This document shows positions 33,333 through 41,836 of a stretch of DNA of 57,990 bases, in pieces. The translations under genes were made by a program, and so were the position numbers. Each line of letters starts with the position of its first letter. The first letter of the stretch is position 1. The stretch is from Microbacterium sp. MYb66 (GTDB lineage Bacteria; Actinomycetota; Actinomycetes; Actinomycetales; Microbacteriaceae). Below the pieces are notes generated by a model. It was given only the letters and a program-made list of their open reading frames with translations. It did no database searches and had not been told where the DNA came from. The stretch spans positions 1 through 57,990 of the forward strand of contig NZ_PCOV01000013.1 of NCBI RefSeq assembly GCF_002979435.1, read 5' to 3'.

Positions 33333-33742
33333 CCACGACCCGTGACCTCATGACCCCGAGTCCGCGCTGCATCGGCGTGAACGACTCGTTGCGCATCGCC
33401 GCATCCGTCATGGCGGATCTCGGTGTCGGAGCGCTGCCGATCTGCGGTGAGGACAGCAAGCTCAAGGGGATGCTCACGGATCGCGACATCGTGGTCGGCG
33501 CGATCGCCCTCGGCATGGATCCGGAGACCACGCCGGCCGAGGCGCTGGCGAAGGGCACGCCCATCACCGTGGACGCGGACGACGATATCCGGGTCGCGCT
33601 CGATCGGATGCAGGAGAACCAGGTGCGGCGGCTGCCCGTGATCGCCGATCGTCGGTTGGTCGGGATCGTCAGTCAGGCGGACATCGCCCGCTCGCTGTCC
33701 GCGGCGACGACGGGCAAGACGGTGGAGAGCATCTCCCGGTGA
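33329..33742 (+). CDS. tandem CBS-domain protein
   Basis: A 137-residue protein made of two CBS motifs (about 5-62: LMTPSPRCIGVNDSLRIAAS, KGMLTDRDIVVGAI; about 70-128: DDIRVALDRMQENQVRRLPV, VGIVSQADIARSL). The pair should bind an adenine nucleotide. It matches short stress-associated CBS proteins. ATGA overlap with the FHA gene before and GTGA overlap with the CinA gene after give a three-gene coupled run. Confidence 0.92.
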   Translation: MTTTRDLMTPSPRCIGVNDSLRIAASVMADLGVGALPICGEDSKLKGMLTDRDIVVGAIALGMDPETTPAEALAKGTPITVDADDDIRVALDRMQENQVRRLPVIADRRLVGIVSQADIARSLSAATTGKTVESISR

Positions 33743-34245
33743 GCCTGAACGACGGCATCGAGCGATTGAGCGAACTCGCCCGCACGCGACGGCTGCGCGT
33801 CGGAGTGGCGGAGTCGCTGACGTCCGGCCGCCTCGCGAACACGGTCGGTGCCGGTGAGGACGCCTCCGAATGGTTCGCCGGTGGCATCGTGGCCTACCTG
33901 ACCGACGTGAAGGAGCGCGTTCTCGGGCTGACTCCCGGGACGGATCCGTGCTCCGCCGCGTGCGCCGAGCAGCTCGCGGTCGGAGCCCGCAGCCTCTTCG
34001 ACGCCGACCTGTGCGTATCGACCACGGGCATCGGCGGTCCCGAGGCCCAGGGCGGACACCCCGCCGGAACGGTCTACCTGGGTTGGGCCACGGCCGAGGA
34101 CGTCGGCCATCGGCGACTCGCGCTGACCGGCGACCCCGAGGAGGTCCTGACGGCGAGCGTGGAGGCCGCCGTCCGCCTGCTCGCCTTCCACGCGGAGGGC
34201 CTCCGCCCGCTCGGACCCCGACGCGGCCAGGAGAGCGCCGAGTAG
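33739..34245 (+). CDS. CinA-like nicotinamide-nucleotide amidohydrolase domain protein
   Basis: A 168-residue stand-alone CinA C-terminal domain (PncC type). Diagnostic are RVGVAESLTSGRLANTVGAG, then GIVAYLTDVKERVLGL and TTGIGGPEAQGGHPAGTVYLGW. The family deamidates NMN to nicotinate mononucleotide in pyridine-nucleotide salvage. The GTG overlaps the CBS stop codon. The link with FHA and CBS partners is unexplained. Confidence 0.88.
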   Translation: MSLNDGIERLSELARTRRLRVGVAESLTSGRLANTVGAGEDASEWFAGGIVAYLTDVKERVLGLTPGTDPCSAACAEQLAVGARSLFDADLCVSTTGIGGPEAQGGHPAGTVYLGWATAEDVGHRRLALTGDPEEVLTASVEAAVRLLAFHAEGLRPLGPRRGQESAE

Positions 34246-34265
34246 GCAGGGGTCCGCGGGGACGC

Positions 34266-35354
34266 TCAGCGTCCCGGGATCAGCCCCACCCGAAGCGGGG
34301 CTCCGGGCGCTGCGGCCTCGACCAGGGCGGCATCGATGTCCTGCAGCGCTCGCACCGAGCCGACCGCGTCCGCGAACGGATAGGCGCGGCCGCGACCGGC
34401 GAGGAACGCGACCGCCTCCGCGAGTTCGTCCCCGGTGTAGTTGTGGATGCCGGCGACGGTGACCAGCCGTCGGACGATGCTCTCGGCGTCGAGAGGCACG
34501 GGATCGGCGGGGAAGACACTGCCGACCAGCACGACGATGCCGCCGACGGCCACGCCCGCCAGGGCTTCGCGCACCGCATGCCCCGAGGCCTCGATGACGA
34601 CATCGGGATCCCGGTCGAGCTCTCCCGCGCCGAACCGCGCGACGAGCGCACGTCGGTCGGGGTTGGGGTCGAGCACCTCGACCGCGGCCCCCTGCTCGGC
34701 GGCGATGGCCGCAGCGGTCAGCCCGACCAGACCCGCGCCGTGGATCCGCACGGCCGCACCATCCAGATCCCGGTCCCGCGCCGCACGTGCCACCGCCGCC
34801 CACGCCGTGGCGGTCGCGCACCCCGCAGGAGCGAGGACGGATGCCGGCAGCGCCTCGGGGACGCGCACGATGGCGGTGCCCTCGCGCAGCTGCACGTGGC
34901 TGGCGAACGCCCCCGTGAGGTCGCCGTGCGCACCGACGCGGTCGTGTCCGTACTTGCCCAGGTTGCGGCATTTCTGCGGCATCCCCTGCACGCAGCGGTC
35001 GCAGCCGGCGCACGAGACCGTCACCGACCAGACCACGCGGTCGCCGATGCGCAGCGGTGCGCCGTCGACCGCGTTCGCCCCGGCATCGCCGGTCGCGATC
35101 ACGCGTCCCACGCTCTCATGGCCCAGCACCAGGGGCACCGGGGCGGAGCGTCGTCCCTGCACGGTGTGCACGTCGGAGCCGCAGATGGTCGACATCTCGG
35201 TCGCCACCAGCACGTCGCCGTCGGCGAGCGCCACCCCGGGGACGGCGATCGTCTCGTGCGGGTGGCCCTCGCCGATCCAGACCATCGCGGTGGCCGACGG
35301 GCGCAGCGCGACGTCCCTCCGGTGGCCGGGGGGACGGATCAGCAGCGTTCCCAT
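34266..35354 (-). CDS. zinc-type alcohol dehydrogenase, phosphonate-catabolism associated
   Basis: A 362-residue medium-chain dehydrogenase. Catalytic-zinc residues lie in STICGSDVHTVQG and LGHESVGRV, the structural zinc cysteines in CAGCDRCVQGMPQKC, and the cofactor motif in RIHGAGLVGLTAAAIAAEQGA. It resembles the group annotated as phosphonate-catabolism-associated alcohol dehydrogenase (HpnZ). As the last gene of the phn operon it could reduce or oxidise the aldehyde released after C-P cleavage. Exact substrate unproven. Confidence 0.87.
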   Translation of the reverse strand: MGTLLIRPPGHRRDVALRPSATAMVWIGEGHPHETIAVPGVALADGDVLVATEMSTICGSDVHTVQGRRSAPVPLVLGHESVGRVIATGDAGANAVDGAPLRIGDRVVWSVTVSCAGCDRCVQGMPQKCRNLGKYGHDRVGAHGDLTGAFASHVQLREGTAIVRVPEALPASVLAPAGCATATAWAAVARAARDRDLDGAAVRIHGAGLVGLTAAAIAAEQGAAVEVLDPNPDRRALVARFGAGELDRDPDVVIEASGHAVREALAGVAVGGIVVLVGSVFPADPVPLDAESIVRRLVTVAGIHNYTGDELAEAVAFLAGRGRAYPFADAVGSVRALQDIDAALVEAAAPGAPLRVGLIPGR

Positions 35355-35364
35355 GTCGCGCGCC

Positions 35365-36072
35365 TCAGGACGTCACGACGAGAGGAAGCAGCTCGCGCTG
35401 GGAGAGGACCCCGCGCAATGCGGTGATGTCGTTGCACACCGCGTCCGCTCCGGCGGCGCTCAGTGCCGGGCGATCGTGCGCGCCGCTGAGGACCCCCACG
35501 ACGAACCCGGCTCCGGCCCGACGCCCGGACTCGATGTCGCTGACCGTGTCGCCGACGACGGCCACCGCGTCGACCGAGGAGGTCTGCGTGCGCAGCAGGG
35601 CCGTGAGCACGAGATCGGGGGCGGGGCGGCCGCGGCCGGCGTCGACGGGCGACAGCGCGAGGTCGATCAGCCCCTTCCACCCGAGGCCGTCGATCAGGGC
35701 GTCCCGGGTCACCGGGGCGAACCCCGTGGTGAGGACGACGGTGAGTCCTGCATCCTTCAACCCCTGGATGGCGTCGGCCGCACCGGGGATCTCGGTGACA
35801 CCCTGTTCGGCGACGATCTCGGCGTACGCCCCCTCGAAGGCGGCGGTGGCACGGGCGGCCGCATCGGCGTCGCCGCCGGAGAGGTGAGTGAAGACGTCGA
35901 TCTTCGACTGCCCCATGGTCACGCGGACGTGGTCGAGAGCCTCGGCCCAGGGCATCCGATCCGCGACGCCGGTGCGCTCGGCGGCCCGCTGGAAGGCCTG
36001 TTCCACGACGCCGTCGTCGAGCACCGTGGTTCCCGCCATGTCGAGGACGGCGAGTTCGAGAGGAGTGGTCAT
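35365..36072 (-). CDS. phosphonatase-like HAD hydrolase
   Basis: A 235-residue HAD-superfamily enzyme of the PhnX-like group. The nucleophile motif is LDMAGTTV (Asp11; Ala13 as in phosphonatases), and the cap has MGQSKID with Lys57 at the place of the Schiff-base Lys of phosphonoacetaldehyde hydrolase. Motif II is LTTGFAP and motif IV VVGDTVSDIESGRRAG. It should split the C-P bond of phosphonoacetaldehyde or a related compound to an aldehyde and phosphate. The ATG overlaps the upstream stop (ATGA). Confidence 0.88.
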   Translation of the reverse strand: MTTPLELAVLDMAGTTVLDDGVVEQAFQRAAERTGVADRMPWAEALDHVRVTMGQSKIDVFTHLSGGDADAAARATAAFEGAYAEIVAEQGVTEIPGAADAIQGLKDAGLTVVLTTGFAPVTRDALIDGLGWKGLIDLALSPVDAGRGRPAPDLVLTALLRTQTSSVDAVAVVGDTVSDIESGRRAGAGFVVGVLSGAHDRPALSAAGADAVCNDITALRGVLSQRELLPLVVTS

Positions 36073-37202
36073 GATGTTCCTTCCGTTGCCGCCCATCCGA
36101 AGGCGGCGGTGAGATTCTCTTCGGCGAGCCCGAGGCCCGTGGTCATCCCGATGCCGGTCGTCGCTGCGAGCACCAGCGTGCCCTCGATGCTGCGATCGAC
36201 GAGGAACTCCCCCGGGCCCTTGGCGTACACGCCCTGCCAGCGCTCGAGCACCCGGGGCACCGGCATGTCGAAGAGCGCCTCGGCTTCCGCGAGGAACGCC
36301 CCGAACGCGGCCTCGGGTTGGAACGGGGCAGGGCTCGTCGCCGAGGCGTGGGAGTCGCCGATGATCAGGGTCCCGTCCGGCAGCTGCGTGTACATCTGAT
36401 TGAGGTCGAGGGCGGCGAGGTCCGGCCGCTCGGTGTGCAGGCGCTCCCGCAGCACGCTCGCCTCCGGACCCGCGAACCGCCCGTAGCGCACGAGCGACCA
36501 GCCCGTCAGGAGCGGCGCCGCGAGCGGATGCCGGAGCGTCACCGCCGCGCGCATCATGTCGAGCGCGCACCGGACGACTCCGTGGCGTTCGGCCACCTCG
36601 GGCAGCAGCTGGTCGATGTCGTGATTGACCGCGACGACCACGCTCCTGCAGGAGATCGGACCGCGGGTCGTGTCGACCCGACCCGTCCCCACCGCGGTCA
36701 CCGAGGTGCGGAACCGGAACTCGACGCCCTGCGCCGCGAGGTGGCGGACGATCGCGGAAGCCGCGGACCGCGGATCGGTCTGCAGGTCGGGCTCGATGCG
36801 CGCGCCGCCGACGAGGCCCTCGGTGCGCAGCGGAGCGAGGCGGAGGAGTTCCGCGGCATCCAGCATCCGGATGCCGCCGTCGCGGGCCGCCGCCTCGAGC
36901 ACCGCGAGTTCGTCGTCGTGCCGGGCTGCGACGAGCGTGCCGGACTCCCGAATCCAGAAGCCCGCGTCCCTGGCCAGCCGCAGCCAGAGGTCCCGCGAGG
37001 CGTCGGCGTAGCGTCGCGCCTCGCCGCCCTGCGCGCCGATGCAGAGGTGGCCGAAGTTCCGGATCGTGGCCCCGAGGGGAGCATCCGCGCGGTCGATCAC
37101 GGTCACGCGCAGCCCACGACGGACCGCCGCATACGCCGCACCGAGACCGATGATCCCGGATCCGACGACCACGACGTCGGCCGTGCCGGGAGAGCGGTTC
37201 AT
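36069..37202 (-). CDS. FAD-dependent amine oxidoreductase, phosphonate associated
   Basis: A 377-residue DAO-type flavoenzyme (TIGR03364/HpnW-like group). The FAD-binding motif VVVVGSGIIGLGAAYAAVRRG is at about 10-31, and LVLAATTGIGMTTGLGLAEE closes the fold. These enzymes co-occur with phosphonatases and are thought to oxidise the amine of aminophosphonates to phosphonoacetaldehyde. No PhnW transaminase is visible in the operon, so this enzyme is the best candidate for that step. Coupled by ATGA overlaps to the permease before and the HAD hydrolase after. Confidence 0.88.
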   Translation of the reverse strand: MNRSPGTADVVVVGSGIIGLGAAYAAVRRGLRVTVIDRADAPLGATIRNFGHLCIGAQGGEARRYADASRDLWLRLARDAGFWIRESGTLVAARHDDELAVLEAAARDGGIRMLDAAELLRLAPLRTEGLVGGARIEPDLQTDPRSAASAIVRHLAAQGVEFRFRTSVTAVGTGRVDTTRGPISCRSVVVAVNHDIDQLLPEVAERHGVVRCALDMMRAAVTLRHPLAAPLLTGWSLVRYGRFAGPEASVLRERLHTERPDLAALDLNQMYTQLPDGTLIIGDSHASATSPAPFQPEAAFGAFLAEAEALFDMPVPRVLERWQGVYAKGPGEFLVDRSIEGTLVLAATTGIGMTTGLGLAEENLTAAFGWAATEGTS

Positions 37203-38974
37203 CGGAACACCTTCCGCATCCACATCGCGAGGCCTTCCACGATGAGCACGGTGGCGAGGATCATCAGGACGATCGCCGTCACGGTCTCGTAGCGCGAGCC
37301 CTGGCTGGCGTTGAGCAGGTAGTACCCGACACCTCCGCCGCCGACGATCCCGAGGATCGTGGCCGCCCGGATGTTCGTGTCGAGCATGTAGAAGCTGTGT
37401 CCGATCAGCGCCTGCATCCCCTGCGGCACGGTGGCCGACGTGTAGGTCTGCAGACGGGTCGCGCCGACGGCCCGCAGCGCGCGCTCGGGCCCCCGGTCGA
37501 CCTCTTCGAACGAGTCGGCGATGAGCTTCCCGAGCAGTCCGATGCCTCCGATGGCGAGGGCGATGACGCCCGCCTGCGCGCCGAGACCCGTGATGACCAC
37601 GAGCACGATCGCGAGGATCAGCTCGGGGATGCCGCGGATGCCGACGAGCAGCAGTCGCGCCGTCCCTCGTGCTCCGGAGCTCGGGGCGACGTTGCGCGCC
37701 GCGAGCGAGCCCAGGACGAGCGACGGCAGCAGCGTCAGCACCGTCGCGGCGAGCGCGATCGCCACGGTCTCGCGCATCGCCTGGAACATCGCGCTCGCGT
37801 CGTAGTTGCCGAACGACGGCGGCCAGAATCGCGCCGCGACCTCGGGCAGCTTGGCCCAGAAGGTGAACAGGTCCATCCAGTTGATCTGGCTGACCACGAT
37901 GCTGCCGATCACCACGAGCACCGCGACGACGCCGGCGATCGTGTGCCGCACGCGCTGCGCGGTCCACGGACGGTGCACGGCGGTCTGCGGGCTGGCGGCC
38001 CAGGCCGGCCGTGCGCTCGATGCCGCCGCGGTGTGCGCCGCCAGGCGCGGGTGCAGCATCCGGTCCATCCAGGACCGTGTGTGCTTCTGCTCTCCGAGCA
38101 TCGCGCCGCGGACCATGCTGGAGACGATCTCCATCGCGATGCAGAGGATGAAGATCACCAGCGCGATGCCGAGGCCCTTGCCGTAGTTCAGCGACTTGAA
38201 CGCGTACGACATCTCGAGGCCGAGGCCGGCGACGCCGACGTAGCCGAGCACGACGCTGCCGCGCAGATTGATGTCGTTGCGGTGCAGCACGGTGGCCACC
38301 CAGCTGGGCAGCACCTGCGGCAGGATGCCGGCCGTGAACTCCTGCATCTTCGAGCCGCCGGCGGCGCGGATCGCGAGACGAGGGCCTTCGTCGATCTGCT
38401 CGATCGCGTCGGCGAACATCTTCGAGATCATGCCGATCGAATGGATGCCGATCGCGAGGATGCCGGGAAGCGTGCCGAGCGAGAACATCAGCACGAACGC
38501 CATCGCGAGCACCACGTCGGGCAGCGCCCGGGTCAGGACGCCGATGAAGCGCGCGGCGGCGCGCCAGCCGTTCCCCGGTGTGGTGTTGGACGCGGCGAGG
38601 TAGGCGATCGGCACCGACAGCACGGCGGCGAGCAGGGTGCCGACCAGCACGAGCCCCACGGTCAGCGCGATCAACCAGGCGAGGTCGACCGGTTCGGGAA
38701 ACGACAGCCCGCCGACGCGCGCCATGAAGTTCTCGGCGTTGCCCCAGCTCCGCACCATCGCCGGGATCGAGATGTCCACGTCGCGGACGGCGAGGATGCC
38801 GAGGACGACGAGGGCCACGAGGGTGAGGGATGCCGCGATCCGCTCCGGCGAGATCGGGCGCTTCGGGGCGCGCTCCGCGACAGGACGGCTGCGGGGGGCC
38901 GACGACCCACCGCCCCGCGGCCCGGAGCCACCGCCCTGGGTCGCTGCGCCCGTCGAGGCGTCGAGCGCCGTCAT
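37199..38974 (-). CDS. phnE: phosphonate ABC transporter permease, two PhnE domains fused
   Basis: A 591-residue membrane protein, twice the usual PhnE length, holding two complete permease domains. Each has an EAA-type coupling motif: IEQIDEGPRLAIRAAGGSKMQ in the first and FEEVDRGPERALRAVGATRLQ in the second. A Pro/Gly/Arg-rich N-terminus (about 1-40) and a linker of about 60 residues flank the first domain. One chain therefore makes the whole channel. Coupled to phnC by an ATGA overlap and to the FAD enzyme downstream. Imports phosphonates. Confidence 0.92.
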   Translation of the reverse strand: MTALDASTGAATQGGGSGPRGGGSSAPRSRPVAERAPKRPISPERIAASLTLVALVVLGILAVRDVDISIPAMVRSWGNAENFMARVGGLSFPEPVDLAWLIALTVGLVLVGTLLAAVLSVPIAYLAASNTTPGNGWRAAARFIGVLTRALPDVVLAMAFVLMFSLGTLPGILAIGIHSIGMISKMFADAIEQIDEGPRLAIRAAGGSKMQEFTAGILPQVLPSWVATVLHRNDINLRGSVVLGYVGVAGLGLEMSYAFKSLNYGKGLGIALVIFILCIAMEIVSSMVRGAMLGEQKHTRSWMDRMLHPRLAAHTAAASSARPAWAASPQTAVHRPWTAQRVRHTIAGVVAVLVVIGSIVVSQINWMDLFTFWAKLPEVAARFWPPSFGNYDASAMFQAMRETVAIALAATVLTLLPSLVLGSLAARNVAPSSGARGTARLLLVGIRGIPELILAIVLVVITGLGAQAGVIALAIGGIGLLGKLIADSFEEVDRGPERALRAVGATRLQTYTSATVPQGMQALIGHSFYMLDTNIRAATILGIVGGGGVGYYLLNASQGSRYETVTAIVLMILATVLIVEGLAMWMRKVFR

Positions 38975-39801
38975 GATGCCGCCACCTGTGCGGCGGCCTC
39001 GACGAGCTCTTCCGCCACCGCCCGGATCTCAGCGGTCGTCGTGGCGACGCGGCCGTAGATCTCCATGACCTCGGCCTTGGTGAGATCGTCCGTCGGGGTG
39101 TCCAGCACCACTTCGCCGTGACGCAGTCCGACGATCCGGTCGGCCCAGCTGATCGCGAGATCGACCTGGTGCAGGCTGCACACGACCGTGAGGCCCTCGT
39201 CGGCGGCGATCTCGCGGATCAGCGCCATGACCTGTTCGCTCGACTCCGGGTCGAGCGACGCGACCGGCTCATCGGCGAGCAGGATGTCCGGCTTCTGCAT
39301 GAGGGCGCGGGCGATGGCGACGCGCTGCTGCTGCCCGCCCGAGAGGGTGTCGCTGCGCTGGTAGGCGCGGTCGAGCAGTCCGACGCGGTCGAGGTGCTCG
39401 AGGGCGGTGAGCTTCTTGCCCCGGGAGTAGCCCCAGAGCCCGAGGCGAGGGCCGCGCACGCCGGACAGCGAGCCGGTGAGCACATTCTCGAGCACGGTCA
39501 GCGAGGGCACGAGCTCGAACTGCTGGAAGATGAAGCCGACGCGGCTGCGGAGATTCCGCAATGCCCGCCCCCTCAGCGCCGGGACCTGCGACCCGAGCAC
39601 CTCGACGGAGCCGGATGTCGGGATCTCGAGGCCGTCGAGGTGACGCAGCAACGTCGACTTCCCTGAGCCGGAGAGGCCGAGGAGCACGACGATCTCGCCG
39701 CGGGAGACCTCGAGCGAGGCCTCCTTCAGCGCGGTGGTCTTCCCGAAGGTCTTCGTCACGCCGTCGAGGCGGATGAGGGCGTCGGATGCCGAGGCGGTCA
39801 T
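38971..39801 (-). CDS. phnC: phosphonate ABC transporter ATP-binding protein PhnC
   Basis: A 276-residue ATPase of the PhnC family. Walker A GLSGSGKST (about 42-50), Q-loop IFQQFELVPSLTVLENVLTG, signature LSGGQQQR, Walker B ILLADEPVASLDP and switch CSLHQVDLA are intact. FQQFELVPSLTVLENVL is typical for phosphonate importers. The C-terminus is extended by an Ala/Glu-rich helix (about 245-276). Energises the fused PhnE; separated from phnD by a strong hairpin. Confidence 0.94.
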   Translation of the reverse strand: MTASASDALIRLDGVTKTFGKTTALKEASLEVSRGEIVVLLGLSGSGKSTLLRHLDGLEIPTSGSVEVLGSQVPALRGRALRNLRSRVGFIFQQFELVPSLTVLENVLTGSLSGVRGPRLGLWGYSRGKKLTALEHLDRVGLLDRAYQRSDTLSGGQQQRVAIARALMQKPDILLADEPVASLDPESSEQVMALIREIAADEGLTVVCSLHQVDLAISWADRIVGLRHGEVVLDTPTDDLTKAEVMEIYGRVATTTAEIRAVAEELVEAAAQVAAS

Positions 39802-39838
39802 GTCGTAGCTCCTGTGATGTGGTGTGTCCTGCGGTGGG

Positions 39839-39879
39839 GCCCTCCGTCTCGCCCGCTCGAGGCGGACGAGACGAAGGGC
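39839..39879 (-). terminator. 13-bp hairpin between phnD and phnC
   Basis: GCCCTCCGTCTCG (39839-39851) pairs with CGAGACGAAGGGC (39867-39879), one mismatch in 13. It sits right after the binding-protein gene and before phnC on the same strand. Such stems partly stop transcription or protect the upstream mRNA, giving more binding protein than permease and ATPase. Confidence 0.65.
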
Positions 39880-39910
39880 ACCGGGTGAGACGAGGGGGGT
39901 CAGACCGGGC

Positions 39911-40840
39911 TCAGCCCTGGCACTGCTCCGCCTCGGTCTCCTTGCAGATGTCGCGGATCAGGTCGTAGTACGCGTCGTCGACCGGCTTCGTGGCGTAGAA
40001 GACGCTGCGGAACGAGTCGCTGTCGGCGCTGTCGATGCCCGCGGCGATGATGTCGTCGATGGTGACCTCGGAGAGCCCGTCGATGAGCTTCTTCGAGATG
40101 TCATCCGGAAGGCTCGAGGAGTACACGAGCGGGGCGCCCGGGACCATCGTCTCGTCGATGACCTTCACCTTGTCCGACTTCTCGACCTCGGAGTCCTCGG
40201 CGAAGCCCGCCTCGCACTCGACGCCCTCGCCGACCTTGGTGACGCTCACGTCGTGCTTGCCCGCGAACACCGGGGTGATGTCGGCCTGGGGGTCGATGCC
40301 GGCCTCGAGCAGGTTGTACGACGGGAACAGGTATCCCGACGTCGAGGACGGGTCGACGAAGCAGACCTTCTTGCCCGCGAAGTCCTCGAGGCTCTTGATG
40401 TCGCTGCCGACGGGCACGATCGCCTGCGAGAAGTAGCCGGGCTCCTGGCCCTCTTCGGTGACGATGGAGGAGATCGGGGTGAGCTTGGCGCCGTTGTTCG
40501 TGGCGGTGACGTAGGTGAAGCCCGAGAACGACGCGACGTCGACCTTGCCGGCGACGGCGGCCTCGATCAGGGCCGCGTAGTCGGTGGACTCGTGATACTC
40601 GACGGTCTTGCCGGTGAGGTCGGCGATGTAGTCCATGAGCGGCTGGTAGTTCGTCTCGGTGTCGACCGAGTCGGGGACGACGCCGAAGACGAGCGTGTTC
40701 TCGTCGACCGCGAAGCCGCTCGCGGCAGACGACTCATCGGCGCCGGGCGTGCCGGTGGCCTCGGCGGAGCCGGAACAGGCGGCGAGGCCGAGTGCGAGGA
40801 GCGCGACGCCGGCGAGGGCGGGGAGAGCGCGAAGCTTCAT
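39911..40840 (-). CDS. phnD: phosphonate ABC transporter substrate-binding lipoprotein PhnD
   Basis: A 309-residue PhnD-type binding protein. The signal peptide ends in lipobox LAAC (Cys about 22), followed by a Ser/Ala/Gly linker. The mature start LVFGVVPDSVDTETNYQPLMDYI and KKVCFVDPSSTSGYLFPSYNLL are typical of PhnD. First gene of the phn operon; the ATG follows GAAAGG. Four Cys in the mature part (besides the lipid-modified one) may form disulfides. Confidence 0.93.
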   Translation of the reverse strand: MKLRALPALAGVALLALGLAACSGSAEATGTPGADESSAASGFAVDENTLVFGVVPDSVDTETNYQPLMDYIADLTGKTVEYHESTDYAALIEAAVAGKVDVASFSGFTYVTATNNGAKLTPISSIVTEEGQEPGYFSQAIVPVGSDIKSLEDFAGKKVCFVDPSSTSGYLFPSYNLLEAGIDPQADITPVFAGKHDVSVTKVGEGVECEAGFAEDSEVEKSDKVKVIDETMVPGAPLVYSSSLPDDISKKLIDGLSEVTIDDIIAAGIDSADSDSFRSVFYATKPVDDAYYDLIRDICKETEAEQCQG

Positions 40841-40903
40841 GAGGACCTTTCGGAGGTGTGAGGGGTGATCCACGGAAGACTCTCGCAGGTGACGAGCCGA
40901 GAT

Positions 40904-40912
40904 ATGTACCTA
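40904..40912. promoter_or_regulatory. GntR/HutC operator candidate, copy 1
   Basis: ATGTACCTA lies about 65 bases upstream of phnD, in the divergent gap. The same nonamer recurs over the regulator's own promoter (copy 2). Confidence 0.45.
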
Positions 40913-40998
40913 ACTCGGAAGAGTTCAGGGCCCGTTCACCCGGCATTCGCCTGGATGAACACCCTCGGAACGCGGTCGCGACCGACGGCGTGACGAAG

Positions 40999-41010
40999 TA
41001 ATGTACCTAT
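40999..41010 (+). promoter_or_regulatory. leaderless promoter -10 overlapping operator copy 2
   Basis: TAATGT (40999-41004) ends 6 bases before the GTG of the GntR-type regulator. The overlapping ATGTACCTA (41001-41009) repeats the motif near phnD, so a bound regulator would block its own promoter. Confidence 0.5.
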
Positions 41011-41754
41011 GTGGCTGAAGCTGTGTACACCCAGATCGCCGACGACCTCCGTGCGCAGATCGCCGCGGGCGGACTGCGTCCCGGCGACGACGTCCCGACC
41101 GAGGCGGAGCTGGCCGACAAGTGGCACACGTCTCGCGGTCCGATCCGCAACGCTCTGGCCGCCCTGCGCGGTGAGGGTCTGATCGAGACGAGTCGCGGAC
41201 GGCCGGCGCGCGTGGTCGCCCGCAAGGCGAATCAGGCGGTCGACGTATCGGTGCCGTTCACCCGCTGGGCACGCGAACTCGGCGTCACCCCCGGCGCACA
41301 GACGCAGGAGCTGAGCCTGCGCCGCGCCGGCGACATGGCCGCATCGCTCGGAGTGGAGACGGACGACACGATCGTCAGCGTCGTGCGATTGCGCCTTCTG
41401 GACGGAAGACCGACGATGCTCGAGCGCCTCAACTACACCGCGGTGGCGGGACGGCGGCTCTTCGAGGTCGACCTCGACGAGGTCTCGATCACGGAGTACC
41501 TGTCGTCGGTCGGACACCCGATCGTCACCCTGCAGCATGTGATCGACGCCGTCGCCGCCGACGAGCAGGATGCCGCGCTGCTGCGCGTACCTCGCGGCAC
41601 GCCCATCCTGCGGCTCACCCGCACCTCTCGCGATGCGCAGGGGCGGATCTTCGAGGCTTCGGAGGATCGGTACCTGAGCGAGGTGGTGCGCTTCACGGTC
41701 GCGGCATCCGGAATCTCGACCGACGGCCACTACATGCGGGCGGTCGGCGGGTAA
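41011..41754 (+). CDS. GntR/HutC-family regulator of phosphonate operon
   Basis: A 247-residue repressor type. The N-terminal winged helix is VYTQIADDLRAQIAAGGLRPGDDVPTEAELADKWHTSRG; the C-terminal UTRA ligand domain holds TIVSVVRLRLLDGRPTMLERLNY and ILRLTRTSRDAQGRIFEASEDRYL. It is divergent from phnD and so most likely senses a phosphonate or a breakdown product and controls the phn operon and itself. The GTG is at or next to the predicted transcription start. Confidence 0.92.
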   Translation: MAEAVYTQIADDLRAQIAAGGLRPGDDVPTEAELADKWHTSRGPIRNALAALRGEGLIETSRGRPARVVARKANQAVDVSVPFTRWARELGVTPGAQTQELSLRRAGDMAASLGVETDDTIVSVVRLRLLDGRPTMLERLNYTAVAGRRLFEVDLDEVSITEYLSSVGHPIVTLQHVIDAVAADEQDAALLRVPRGTPILRLTRTSRDAQGRIFEASEDRYLSEVVRFTVAASGISTDGHYMRAVGG

Positions 41755-41763
41755 CGGGGCACG

Positions 41764-41777
41764 GGGGCGGCCGCCCC
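41764..41777. terminator. GC palindrome after GntR gene
   Basis: GGGGCGGCCGCCCC is a perfect 14-base palindrome 10 bases past the regulator stop codon; probable terminator element. Confidence 0.4.
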
Positions 41778-41780
41778 GGT

Positions 41781-41817
41781 CGGAGAACGAAGGACCGGAG
41801 AACGAGGGACCGGAGAA
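41781..41817. repeat. 15-base tandem repeat
   Basis: CGGAGAACGAAGGAC (41781-41795), CGGAGAACGAGGGAC (41796-41810) and a partial CGGAGAA. Non-coding, in the convergent spacer. Confidence 0.75.
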
Positions 41818-41836
41818 TCGGCCCTTAACGCAGAAG

